22,869 bases of DNA from an uncultured Clostridium sp. (GCA_958442925.1 CAUCIO010000017.1:1-22869), one strand, 5' to 3'. Numbered from the stretch's first letter, positions 1 to 7,559 are shown. Numbers and translations: made by a program. The notes: generated from the sequence alone by a model not told the origin.

Positions 1-1113
1 TATTACATTGAGAAAAATGATCTGGTGATCCTGGGAAACCGCTATGAATCCCAGCTGTGCGCCATTGAGATGGAGGCCAGCTGCATTATTGTCTGCGAAG
101 GCGCCGGAGTGTCCATGACCATTAAAAAGCTGGCACAGGAACGGGGCTGCACAGTTCTCACCACACCTTATGATACCTACACAGCTGCCCGCCTGATTAA
201 CCAGAGTATGCCTATCAGCTACTTTATGACAAAGGATAACCTGATTACCTTTGGAACCGATGATTTTATTGATGACATCAGGGATGTGATGGCAAACAAG
301 CGTCACCGGGATTTCCCGATTCTTGATAAGGAAGGGAAATATAAGGGAATGATTTCCCGCCGGAATCTCTTAGGAGCCAGGGGAAAGAATCTGATCCTGG
401 TGGATCATAATGAGAGAAGCCAGGCTGTGGAAGGCATGGAAAGCGCCAATGTGCTGGAGATCATTGACCACCACAGGCTGGGAACAGTAGAGACCATGTC
501 GCCGGTATTTTTCAGAAACCAGCCTCTGGGCTGTACGGGAACCATTATCTATCAGATGTACAATGAAAATAAGGTGGAGATCGATAAAAAGACGGCTGGA
601 CTTCTGTGCAGCGCCATTATTTCCGATACCCTTTTATTCCGTTCTCCCACCTGTACGCCCATGGATCAGGCGGCGGCTCTTGCACTGGCTCAGACAGCAG
701 AGATTGACGCGGAGGAATTCGCGAAAGAAATGTTTGAAGCGGGAAGCAAGCTGAAGGGAAAGACAGATTCAGAGATTTTCTATCAGGATTTCAAGCGCTT
801 TACTGCTGGAAAGCTGACCTTTGGAGTGGGACAGATCACCTCCTTAAACGCAGAGGAGCTGGAAAAGCTGAAAGACCGGCTGTTAAAGTACATTGGAGAA
901 GCCAGACAGGAACAGAAGGTGGACATGATGTTCTTTATGATGACCAATATTTTAGAGCAGTCTACGGATCTGATTTGTGACGGACAGGGCGCGGAGCAGC
1001 TGGCTGCGGCTGCCTTTCACTTAAAGGAAGCTGCAGACGTGGTGAAGCTGCCAGGCGTTGTATCCAGAAAGAAGCAGCTGATTCCAGGACTGATGATTGC
1101 TACAGAGCAGTAG
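1..1113 (+). CDS. ppaC: Manganese-dependent inorganic pyrophosphatase with DRTGG and CBS domains (5' partial)
   Basis: The protein hydrolyses inorganic pyrophosphate to phosphate in the cytoplasm and belongs to the family II (DHH) enzymes. The reading frame is open from base 1, before the first ATG at 25, so the true start lies outside the window and 370 residues are visible. In order one sees the end of a DRTGG-type regulatory domain, a CBS motif (HRDFPILDKEGKYKGMISRR), the DHH phosphoesterase core with LVDHNE and IDHH metal-binding motifs, and a DHHA2 domain near the C-terminus. In characterised relatives the CBS/DRTGG insert binds adenine nucleotides and tunes activity; the missing N-terminus should hold the first metal motif and the other CBS half. 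It ends 15 bases before the flavin reductase-like gene and probably shares its transcript. The symbol is borrowed from the simpler family II enzyme. Confidence 0.9.
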   Translation, partial: YYIEKNDLVILGNRYESQLCAIEMEASCIIVCEGAGVSMTIKKLAQERGCTVLTTPYDTYTAARLINQSMPISYFMTKDNLITFGTDDFIDDIRDVMANKRHRDFPILDKEGKYKGMISRRNLLGARGKNLILVDHNERSQAVEGMESANVLEIIDHHRLGTVETMSPVFFRNQPLGCTGTIIYQMYNENKVEIDKKTAGLLCSAIISDTLLFRSPTCTPMDQAAALALAQTAEIDAEEFAKEMFEAGSKLKGKTDSEIFYQDFKRFTAGKLTFGVGQITSLNAEELEKLKDRLLKYIGEARQEQKVDMMFFMMTNILEQSTDLICDGQGAEQLAAAAFHLKEAADVVKLPGVVSRKKQLIPGLMIATEQ

Positions 1114-1128
1114 AAAGAGGAGAAATTT

Positions 1129-1815
1129 ATGTCAAAACAGGATTGGAAGCCGGGAAATATGCTGTATCCCGTGCCGGTGATTATGGTGAGCTGCCAGAAG
1201 GAGAATGAAAAGCCGAATATTATCACTGCGGCCTGGTGCGGGACAACCTGTTCTTCCCCGGCCATGCTCTATGTGTCCATCCGTCCGGAGCGCCATTCCC
1301 ACCACATTATTAAGGAGACAGGCGAGTTTGTGGCCAATCTGGTGACGGAGGATCTGACCTTTGCCACTGATTACTGCGGTGTAAAATCGGGCCGGGATAC
1401 AGATAAGTTTCAGGATATGAAGCTGACGCCTCTGAAATCTAAAAAGGTGAAATGTCCAGGTATTGCAGAAAGCCCTGTCAATCTGGAGTGCCGGGTGACC
1501 CAGGTGATCCCGCTGGGAAGCCACGATATGTTTCTGGCAGAGATCGTCAATGTGACAGTGGATGAGAAATACATGGATGAGACAGGCCGGTTCCACTTAA
1601 ATGAGGCCGGGCTGGTATCCTACTCCCATGGAGAATATTTTAAATTAGGCAAAAAGCTCGGAAAATTCGGATATTCTGTGCAGAAGAAAAAAATCGGGAA
1701 GAAAGCGGGAGAAACGCCAGGGAAGCAGAACGCTGCGGTGAAACAGAAAGCAAAAACAGGAACTGCACGGAAAAATAAAGGAAAAACGGGAACTGACAGG
1801 AGAAGCAGGAAATGA
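1129..1815 (+). CDS. Flavin reductase-like (flavoredoxin family) FMN-binding protein with basic tail
   Basis: This 228-residue protein has the split-barrel flavin reductase-like fold. Members bind FMN and act in flavin or small-molecule redox reactions; the substrate cannot be inferred. The N-terminal NMLYPVPVIMVSC, the ITAAWCGTTCSSPAMLYVSIRP core and the later HLNEAGLVSYSHGEYFKLG segment match the clostridial flavoredoxin group. Residues 1-183 account for the usual domain length; the remaining 45 or so residues are almost only Lys, Arg, Gly, Thr and Ala and look disordered and strongly cationic. The start is supported by AGAGGAG about nine bases upstream. Its stop overlaps the next gene's start (ATGA at 1812), so the two are translationally coupled. 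Confidence 0.85.
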   Translation: MSKQDWKPGNMLYPVPVIMVSCQKENEKPNIITAAWCGTTCSSPAMLYVSIRPERHSHHIIKETGEFVANLVTEDLTFATDYCGVKSGRDTDKFQDMKLTPLKSKKVKCPGIAESPVNLECRVTQVIPLGSHDMFLAEIVNVTVDEKYMDETGRFHLNEAGLVSYSHGEYFKLGKKLGKFGYSVQKKKIGKKAGETPGKQNAAVKQKAKTGTARKNKGKTGTDRRSRK

Positions 1816-2336
1816 AAAAACAGAAGAAGGCTGATAACGTAACGCTGATTGGAATGCCGGCGGCTGGAAAGAGTACAGTGGGAGTGCTTCTGGCGAAGCG
1901 GCTGGGATATTCCTTTGTGGATGTGGATATTGTGATTCAGGAGCAGGAAAAAAGGCTTTTAAAGGAGATCATTGCCCAGGAGGGGATGGACGGCTTTATG
2001 GCAGTGGAGAACCGGGTAAATGCGGCTCTTGAGGCAGAGCAGAGTGTCATTGCCCCAGGCGGAAGCGTAATCTACGGGGACGAGGCCATGGCTCATTTAA
2101 AGGAAATCGGTCTGGTGGTTTATCTGAAAATCAGCTATGAGGAGCTGACAAACCGTCTGGGCAATATTGTAGACCGGGGTGTGGTTTTAAAGGAAGGTAT
2201 GACTTTAAAGGATCTCTATGAGGAAAGGACTGCCTATTTTGAACGGTATGCAGATATTACCATAGACGAAGAGGGCAAGGATCTGGGCCAGGTGGTCGAT
2301 GAGCTGAGGAGGATTCTGGAGGAGCGGTTATCATGA
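1812..2336 (+). CDS. Shikimate kinase-like P-loop kinase
   Basis: The 174-residue product has the fold and length of shikimate kinase, which phosphorylates the 3-hydroxyl of shikimate in the chorismate pathway. Visible motifs are the Walker A loop GMPAAGKST (14-22), the DVD pair (D37, D39), a glycine motif PGGS (82-85), an Arg in the lid (R122) and the late Arg (R139). However the GE-x-x-FR-x-x-E motif is GMDGFMAVE here, so the Arg that contacts the shikimate carboxylate in characterised enzymes is Met63, and the usual GGG is PGGS. It may be a divergent shikimate kinase or a related kinase with another substrate. It overlaps both neighbours by four bases (ATGA), inside a compact operon ending in topB. 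Confidence 0.72.
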   Translation: MKKQKKADNVTLIGMPAAGKSTVGVLLAKRLGYSFVDVDIVIQEQEKRLLKEIIAQEGMDGFMAVENRVNAALEAEQSVIAPGGSVIYGDEAMAHLKEIGLVVYLKISYEELTNRLGNIVDRGVVLKEGMTLKDLYEERTAYFERYADITIDEEGKDLGQVVDELRRILEERLS

Positions 2337-4591
2337 AATCACTTGTTATTGCAGAAAAACCATCAGTAGGCAGAGACATTGCCCGCGTCTTAAACTGTAA
2401 AAAGAGCGGGGACGGCTGTCTGGAGGGAGAGAAATATGTAGTGACCTGGGCGCTGGGACATCTGGTCGAGCTGGCAGCGCCGGAGGCCTACGATAAGAGG
2501 TATAAAGCGTGGAAAATGGAAACTCTCCCCATGATGCCGGATCCTTTTAAGCTGGAGGTTATCGGAAAGACAGCAAAGCAGTTTGGCGCAGTAAAACGGC
2601 AGCTGTTCAGAAATGATGTGAAGGATATTATTATCGCCACAGACGCAGGCAGGGAGGGAGAGCTGGTAGCCAGATTTATCCTGATGAAGACAGGATGCAA
2701 AAAGCCCATCAAACGGCTCTGGATTTCCTCTGTCACGGACAAAGCCATCAGGGACGGTTTTTCAAAGCTCAGAGACGGAAGAGAGTACAACCATCTCCGG
2801 GATGCTGCCATGTGCCGGGCAGAGGCAGACTGGCTGGTAGGCTTAAACGCTACCAGGGCTTTGACCTGCAAATATAACGCTCAGCTGTCCTGCGGACGTG
2901 TCCAGACACCTACTCTGGCCATGATTGCGGAAAGAGAGGAGGAAATCAGGAATTTCAGGCCCAAATCTTACTACGGCCTGACTGCCAGAACCTCAAATCC
3001 ATCCCTTACCCTGACCTGGCAGGATCAGAAGTCAGGCGGTATGAGAAGCTTTGACAGGGAGAGGATGGAAAAGCTGCTAAAGGATCTCAGAGATCAGCCG
3101 GTGAAGATCGTTCAGGTAAAGAGGACGCCGAAAAAGACTATGGCGCCTCTGCTCTACGATCTGACAGAGCTGCAGAGAGAGGCCAACAAGAGATTTGGCT
3201 ATTCTGCCAAAGAGACCTTAAATATTATGCAGAGGCTTTACGAGAACCACAAGGTGCTGACTTATCCAAGAACCGATTCCAGATATTTAAGCAGTGATGT
3301 GGCGGACACCATAAAGGATCGTCTGTCCGCCTGCGGCACAGGTCCTTACAGGAAGCTGGCGGCCCGTCTGTCTAAACAGACCTGGACAAAGAAAGCAGCC
3401 TTTATTAATGATGCAAAGGTGTCGGATCATCACGCCATTATCCCTACGGAGCAGTTTGTCCAGCTTCAGCACATGACGGTGGAGGAACGGAAAATCTATG
3501 ATCTGGTAGTGCGCCGCTTTCTGGCAGTTCTGCTCCCTGCGGCGGAGTATGATGAGACGGTGATTACGGCAGAAATAGGCGGCGAGCGGTTTATGGCCCG
3601 CGGCAAGGTAATGCGCTCCCAGGGCTGGCGGGAGGCCTACGAGACCTCTGGAAGCGGAGACAGCACAGCGGACAGTAATCTCCTTTCTGCCGGATATCTG
3701 GACGATGAGGCAGATGAAGAGGGGGAGCGTGACGGCGCTGTCAAAGTGACGGAACAGACGCTTCCGGATGTAAAGGAAGGTATGATGATTGCCGGAGCAG
3801 GGCTGTCTCTGACAGAAGGAAAGACGAAGCCGCCGGCTCCGTTTAATGAGGCTACTCTTCTCTCTGCCATGGAAAATCCAGTCAAATATATGGAATCCCA
3901 TGATAAGGCCATGGCGAAGACTCTGGGAGAGACAGGGGGACTTGGAACGGTAGCTACCAGAGCAGATATCATTGAAAAACTCTTTTCAAGCTTTATGCTG
4001 GAGAAAAAGGGAAAGGATATTTTCCTGACCTCCAAGGCCAAACAGCTGTTAAAGCTGGTTCCGGAGTATCTTCGGAAGCCGGAGCTGACAGCGGAGTGGG
4101 AAATGAAGCTTTCTAAAATTGCAAAAGGCGAACTGAAGCGGGAAGCCTTCATGAGTGATATCTGCGCCTACACAGAGGAGTTGATCGGGGAGATTAAGGG
4201 AGGAGAAGGAACCTTCCGCCACGACAACCTGACGAATACAAAGTGTCCCCGCTGCGGTAAACGAATGCTTTCTGTCAAGGGAAAGAACAGCCAGATGCTG
4301 GTATGTCAGGACAGGGAATGCGGATACAGGGAAACCATTTCCCGTACCTCCAACGCCAGATGCCCGAAATGCCATAAAAAAATGGAGCTGAGAGGCAAGG
4401 GAGAGAACCAGATGTTCTCCTGCTCCTGCGGTTATAAAGAAAAACTGTCAAACTTCAAGGAGCGCCGCCAGAAAGAAGGCGCAGGCGTGACGAAGCGGGA
4501 TGTAATGAAGTACCTGAATAAGCAGAATCAGGAAGAGAAAATGGTAAATAATCCCTTTGCGGAGGCGTTTAAGAATCTGGGGTTGGATTAG
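2333..4591 (+). CDS. topB: DNA topoisomerase III (type IA)
   Basis: This type IA topoisomerase cuts one DNA strand through a tyrosyl-5'-phosphate link and resolves or decatenates DNA intermediates. The 752-residue chain starts with the Toprim domain (SLVIAEKPSVGRDIA at 3-17, with E8; TDAGREGE at 103-110 giving the acidic metal triad). The catalytic tyrosine is Y311 in LTYPRTDSRYL. SCGRVQTPTLAMI (186-198) and TKPPAPFNEATLL are further family signatures. The C-terminus carries two zinc-ribbon-like units, each beginning CPxC and closing with a second cysteine pair, roughly 637-665 and 674-701. It is longer than the E. coli enzyme mainly because of these. Start overlaps the kinase gene by ATGA. 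No clear intrinsic terminator follows. Confidence 0.96.
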   Translation: MKSLVIAEKPSVGRDIARVLNCKKSGDGCLEGEKYVVTWALGHLVELAAPEAYDKRYKAWKMETLPMMPDPFKLEVIGKTAKQFGAVKRQLFRNDVKDIIIATDAGREGELVARFILMKTGCKKPIKRLWISSVTDKAIRDGFSKLRDGREYNHLRDAAMCRAEADWLVGLNATRALTCKYNAQLSCGRVQTPTLAMIAEREEEIRNFRPKSYYGLTARTSNPSLTLTWQDQKSGGMRSFDRERMEKLLKDLRDQPVKIVQVKRTPKKTMAPLLYDLTELQREANKRFGYSAKETLNIMQRLYENHKVLTYPRTDSRYLSSDVADTIKDRLSACGTGPYRKLAARLSKQTWTKKAAFINDAKVSDHHAIIPTEQFVQLQHMTVEERKIYDLVVRRFLAVLLPAAEYDETVITAEIGGERFMARGKVMRSQGWREAYETSGSGDSTADSNLLSAGYLDDEADEEGERDGAVKVTEQTLPDVKEGMMIAGAGLSLTEGKTKPPAPFNEATLLSAMENPVKYMESHDKAMAKTLGETGGLGTVATRADIIEKLFSSFMLEKKGKDIFLTSKAKQLLKLVPEYLRKPELTAEWEMKLSKIAKGELKREAFMSDICAYTEELIGEIKGGEGTFRHDNLTNTKCPRCGKRMLSVKGKNSQMLVCQDRECGYRETISRTSNARCPKCHKKMELRGKGENQMFSCSCGYKEKLSNFKERRQKEGAGVTKRDVMKYLNKQNQEEKMVNNPFAEAFKNLGLD

Positions 4592-4653
4592 TCGGTAAAG
4601 CCAGTTTCTTTCGAAAAGCTTACAAATCATTTTCGCAATCCTTAAACCTCTGT

Positions 4654-4751
4654 TCCCCCTCTTGAATCTGGAAAATATGTGAAATATAATGACAGCATAA
4701 GGTAAAACCTGATACAGCAGGATAAAACTGAAACAGATTCAGAGAGGGGGA
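4654..4751. repeat. Inverted repeat pair flanking a promoter
   Basis: The left arm (4654-4670) and right arm (4734-4751) are inverted copies, identical except for one extra base in the right arm. They enclose 63 bases. The left arm contains the -35 hexamer of the promoter at 4662-4690, and the right arm contains the ribosome-binding GAGAGGGGGA of the next gene. The geometry fits either an operator or an invertible promoter cassette; no recombinase gene is in the window. Confidence 0.6.
4662..4690 (+). promoter_or_regulatory. Sigma-A-type promoter of the small membrane protein
   Basis: TTGAAT (4662-4667) and a consensus TATAAT (4685-4690) are separated by exactly 17 bases. Transcription would start near 4697, about 60 bases before the ATG at 4758. 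Confidence 0.7.
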
Positions 4752-4757
4752 TTTATA

Positions 4758-5009
4758 ATGACACAGAAAATCAATCTTTCTTTTATGCATGTAATCTCAG
4801 GCGTACTGTTTCTGGTTATGATATTTTTCCAGATGGCGGGTATGCAGGCGGCATTCGGACTGATGGCGGCCGCTGTCATTGTATTCGAGCTGGGCCTTCA
4901 GGCTATGGAAAAAAGCGGAAAGTTTAAAGAAGGAAGAGCGACAAGGGCAGAGCAGGCCCTCTATCTGGCGGCGGCAGTCATGATCATAGCCTGTATGGTT
5001 TTTCAGTAG
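4758..5009 (+). CDS. Small hydrophobic membrane protein, unknown function
   Basis: The 83-residue product is not recognised. It has three hydrophobic stretches, about residues 8-27, 29-48 and 66-82, with a short charged linker (EKSGKFKEGRATRAEQ, 51-66) between the second and third. It is therefore probably a small integral membrane protein with one polar loop. The start is supported by GAGAGGGGG about eight bases upstream, by a consensus promoter, and by a clear terminator downstream, so it appears to be a genuine single-gene transcript. Its control region is unusual, because inverted-repeat arms bracket promoter and ribosome site. Confidence 0.7.
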   Translation: MTQKINLSFMHVISGVLFLVMIFFQMAGMQAAFGLMAAAVIVFELGLQAMEKSGKFKEGRATRAEQALYLAAAVMIIACMVFQ

Positions 5010-5043
5010 AGGACAGTGTTATCGTACAAGAAAATAGACAAAC

Positions 5044-5100
5044 GCAGAAGTCCGTCACATTTCAGAGGAAAAGAAATGTGACGGGCTTTTTCTGCATTTT
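5044..5100 (+). terminator. Intrinsic terminator after the small membrane protein
   Basis: TCCGTCACATTT (5051-5062) pairs with AAATGTGACGGG (5074-5085) across an 11-base loop, closing with one T-G wobble. The outer GCAGAAG and CTTTTTCTGC can extend the stem, and T-rich sequence follows. Confidence 0.85.
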
Positions 5101-5121
5101 GTCGCTGTCCCGGTCAATTTG

Positions 5122-5130
5122 TGATATACT
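5122..5130 (+). promoter_or_regulatory. Extended -10 promoter upstream of the radical SAM gene
   Basis: TGATATACT is an extended -10 (TGn plus TATACT). No good -35 is seen at the expected distance. It lies about 78 bases ahead of the ATG at 5209. Confidence 0.5.
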
Positions 5131-5208
5131 TTTTTTAATATCACAGCACAGAGTATGATGGAGTCAGAACGATACCGTTTAGAGTTTTTATAAAAGAGGA
5201 GGGGTGTT

Positions 5209-6132
5209 ATGAACTACGAAGGACAGATATGCCGGGCGCCTATGGAGAGAAGCGCGTTTATGCTTCCGGTAATGGTAGGCTGTTCCTACAATGGATGCAA
5301 ATTTTGCAACCTGTTCCGCCATTTAAAGTACAGAAAACTGCCTATGGAACAGATAGAGGCAGAGCTCAAACGAGTGAAAGAGTGCGGGGGAAGTCCGAAG
5401 AAAATTTTTCTGGGAGACGGAAATGCCTTTGACCTTCCCATGGAGGAGCTTTCGGCGATTTTACGGCTTGTAAAATCGTATTTTCCACAGTGCGGCATGA
5501 TCAATATGGACGCCACAGTGACTGGAATCCTGAAAAAGACCAGGGAGGAGCTGAAGGAGCTGTATGAACTGGGGGCGCGTCATCTTTACCTGGGCATCGA
5601 GACAGGGCTTGACGATGTGCTGTCATTTATGAATAAGGATCACACCCTGGAGGAGGCTTATGAGGCCATCAGGCGGCTTCAGGAGACAGGTCTTATTTTT
5701 GACGCACACATTATGACAGGAGTGGCAGGAAAAGGCAGGGGAGAGGAGAATGCCCTGGCTTTGGCCAGGTTTCTGAATCAGACCCATCCTGCTCATGTAG
5801 TGAACTTTTCCATGTTCCTTCACAAGGAGGTTCCCCTTTACAGAGAGGCAGAGCGGGGCGCTTTTACTCAGGCAGACGAGCTGGAGTGTCTGAGAGAGGA
5901 ACTGATTTTAATTGATCGGGCCGGAACAGAGGAGCATCCCATCTCCTACGACGGTTTCCACGATTTCATTGAATTCCGGGTGAGGGGAATACTTCCAAGA
6001 GATCGGGAGAAGATGAAAGAGAAGCTTCAGGCGGCAATCCATAAGTATGAAAAGGAAAAGCCCATATACAGCCTGGTTTACGGAGAATGCCCTAATATTA
6101 TCAGGTGCGAGGGAGACGAGAGGATTTACTAG
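5209..6132 (+). CDS. Radical SAM protein with CX4CX2C cluster motif
   Basis: This 307-residue protein is a radical S-adenosylmethionine enzyme that should use a [4Fe-4S] cluster to cleave SAM reductively. The cluster motif is GCSYNGCKFCNL near residues 25-34, with CX4CX2C spacing rather than the classical CX3CX2C; the same spacing occurs in a subset of COG1032-type proteins. The region ARHLYLGIETGLDDVLSFMNK is the typical HemN/Elp3-like barrel motif (glycine and glutamate near SAM), and GLIFDAHIMTGVAGKGRGEENA fits the following barrel strand. No N-terminal B12-binding domain and no C-terminal extra cluster domain is apparent, so the substrate cannot be named. Start is supported by AGAGGAGGGG just upstream. 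It appears to be monocistronic. Confidence 0.88.
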   Translation: MNYEGQICRAPMERSAFMLPVMVGCSYNGCKFCNLFRHLKYRKLPMEQIEAELKRVKECGGSPKKIFLGDGNAFDLPMEELSAILRLVKSYFPQCGMINMDATVTGILKKTREELKELYELGARHLYLGIETGLDDVLSFMNKDHTLEEAYEAIRRLQETGLIFDAHIMTGVAGKGRGEENALALARFLNQTHPAHVVNFSMFLHKEVPLYREAERGAFTQADELECLREELILIDRAGTEEHPISYDGFHDFIEFRVRGILPRDREKMKEKLQAAIHKYEKEKPIYSLVYGECPNIIRCEGDERIY

Positions 6133-6205
6133 GGCTGGCTAGGCTAGATTTAAATAATATGATAAGTAATAACTTAAAGTCATTGAAAATGTAAGAAAAA
6201 TGTAA

Positions 6206-6234
6206 TGCACAGTTTCACTACCTTGTGGTATAAT
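6206..6234 (+). promoter_or_regulatory. Promoter of the PadR gene
   Basis: TGCACA (6206-6211), a 17-base spacer, and TATAAT (6229-6234) preceded by TGG, so it is also an extended -10 promoter. Confidence 0.7.
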
Positions 6235-6267
6235 ATAGTAAAGCTACTATGTGCCGCAAGGTAGTGA
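6215..6267. promoter_or_regulatory. Dyad operator across the PadR promoter
   Basis: Arms of 14 bases at 6215-6228 (TCACTACCTTGTGG) and 6254-6267 (CCGCAAGGTAGTGA) match as an inverted repeat with one mismatch. A second dyad, ATAGTA-AAGC-TACTAT (6235-6250), lies between them. The left arm abuts the -10 box and would not be transcribed, so the symmetry is better read as a protein-binding site than an RNA hairpin. Autorepression by the adjacent PadR protein is the simplest inference. Confidence 0.6.
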
Positions 6268-6282
6268 GACAGGGAGGACTTT

Positions 6283-6630
6283 ATGTACGATAAGTCACAG
6301 CTGATGAGAGGGATTATGGAAGGCTGTATTCTTTCAATTATAGGACGGGAAAGGACATATGGTTACGGAATTGTAGAGCAGTTGAGAGAAAATGGCTTTT
6401 CGGAGGTGAAGGAGGGAACGATTTACCCGCTTTTGCTCCGTTTGGAAAAAAGAGGAATGATTAAGGCAGAATTTTTTCCCTCACCTATGGGTCCAGCCAG
6501 AAAATATTACAGTCTTACATCGGAAGGGAAGGAGCTTCTACAAGAGTTTTACACTTGCTGGTGTCAGGTGGCAGATGCGGTGGAAAGAGTAATTGGTGAA
6601 GGGCAGCAGGCCGGAAAGGAGTCCTTATGA
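6283..6630 (+). CDS. PadR family transcriptional regulator
   Basis: The 115-residue product is a compact PadR-type winged-helix repressor. It shows the usual opening (LMRGIMEGCILSIIGRERTYGYGIVEQLRENGF), the recognition-helix signature EGTIYPLLLRLEKRGMIKAEF, and the wing residues GPARKYYSLTSEGKELLQEF. The short helical C-terminus should form the dimer. GGGAGGA lies nine bases before the ATG. The stop overlaps the next gene's start by four bases, and the pairing of PadR with a DUF1048-like membrane protein is a common arrangement in Firmicutes. The effector is unknown; PadR proteins often respond to toxic compounds or envelope stress. Confidence 0.92.
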   Translation: MYDKSQLMRGIMEGCILSIIGRERTYGYGIVEQLRENGFSEVKEGTIYPLLLRLEKRGMIKAEFFPSPMGPARKYYSLTSEGKELLQEFYTCWCQVADAVERVIGEGQQAGKESL

Positions 6631-7307
6631 CAATGACTTTGAGAAGTTTAAGAAAAGAGAACAGAAGAAGAATAGAACAACTTGTTCCAGAAGACCGGGA
6701 CTTGCTACTTCAGATTAGAGAGTACTTTGAAATGCCGTCAATGGGGGCAGCAGATGGAGAGCTGCTTATACATGATTTGGTAGGAATGGCAGAGGAGGCA
6801 AGACTTCGGGGAGAAAATTTTTCACAGATAATGGGAACAGAGAAGAGACAGTGGTGCAAGAGTTTAAGAGAAAGCTATGGAAGTGTCCAGCCTATAGAAA
6901 AGGTGTTATATTCTTTGAAAAATGCTTTTGGAATGGCAACTCTGTATTGGATGTTTTTTATGGCGTGGACTGAAGAGATGCGTCATACTATTACATGGGG
7001 AAGACTGTTAGCTCTGTTAGCTATTTTAATAGTAGGCTTTATTGGAGAGTATTCAGGTGCAGAAAAGCGTAACTTTGCTTTTTATACTGAAAAAGAAAAA
7101 AATCAGTCGGATGCAAAGGCCGGGATATTTTGGCTGGGACTTATGGCAGCGGCAGGATTAGCCAGCTATTTCCTGAAACCGTTGAAAATAACAGTGCTTC
7201 ATTTTTTTGGGGCTAGCTATGTAGTATGGTGTGGCTTACTGGTTACATTCTTATTATTTTCTTTTATATACAATCGGCGGATTGGTTTACAACTTCTTTC
7301 TCAATAA
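6627..7307 (+). CDS. DUF1048-like protein with C-terminal membrane domain, PadR partner
   Basis: The 226-residue product has two parts. Residues about 1-90 are soluble and resemble DUF1048: a helical stretch ending in GENFSQIMGTEKRQWCKSLRESYG, similar in pattern to that family's end motif. Residues about 97-215 contain four likely membrane segments (about 97-114, 124-141, 165-183 and 190-213). Stand-alone DUF1048 proteins are around 110 residues, so this looks like that domain joined to a membrane anchor. Its gene overlaps padR by ATGA, implying coupled translation and a shared role, perhaps signal input to or target of the regulator. The gene is visibly richer in A and T than its neighbours, including padR's flanks, which may mean separate acquisition. 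Confidence 0.7.
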   Translation: MTMTLRSLRKENRRRIEQLVPEDRDLLLQIREYFEMPSMGAADGELLIHDLVGMAEEARLRGENFSQIMGTEKRQWCKSLRESYGSVQPIEKVLYSLKNAFGMATLYWMFFMAWTEEMRHTITWGRLLALLAILIVGFIGEYSGAEKRNFAFYTEKEKNQSDAKAGIFWLGLMAAAGLASYFLKPLKITVLHFFGASYVVWCGLLVTFLLFSFIYNRRIGLQLLSQ

Positions 7308-7328
7308 ATAGAGATTTGCAGTAGGGGA

Positions 7329-7503
7329 GACAGACTTAGAGCGTATCAGTGACGATAGCGAGGCTTTCGCAGCGAGGTTTGCGCTAATTTCCGCCGCAGA
7401 GCGAAGTGTTTGAGCCGTAAGGCGAGTTTTCGCGAACGGCGGATTATGGATGCGCGAACTGAGCCGAAAACGTAGCTGGTCACGCATACGCTCTGAGTCT
7501 GTC
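7329..7503. repeat. 175-bp imperfect palindromic element
   Basis: The outer arms, 7329-7353 and 7479-7503, are 25 bases each and match as inverted repeats at 22 positions. Nested inside are GTTTGCGC (7377-7384) with GCGCGAAC (7452-7459), TCCGCCG (7390-7396) with CGGCGGA (7437-7443), and a central hairpin GCGAA/TTCGC around 7401-7433. The whole block folds on itself. It fills most of the gap 7308-7634 after the PadR pair. Candidates are a small palindromic (MITE-like) repeat or a structured RNA; no flanking target duplication is clear. Confidence 0.75.
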
Positions 7504-7559
7504 GATATACGCATTTCCTAGATTGAGAAGATTACTAAAACTTCCGCCGCAAAATAAAC

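Noticed and set aside
4592..4650. Possible terminator of topB around TTTCGAAAAGC
   Set aside because: Only a short A-T-rich stem without a T run is present; not enough to call.
7287..7514. Minus-strand open frame of 75 codons downstream of the PadR pair
   Set aside because: It lies almost entirely inside the 175-bp palindrome, has no ribosome site and reads through both arms; the openness is a by-product of the repeat.
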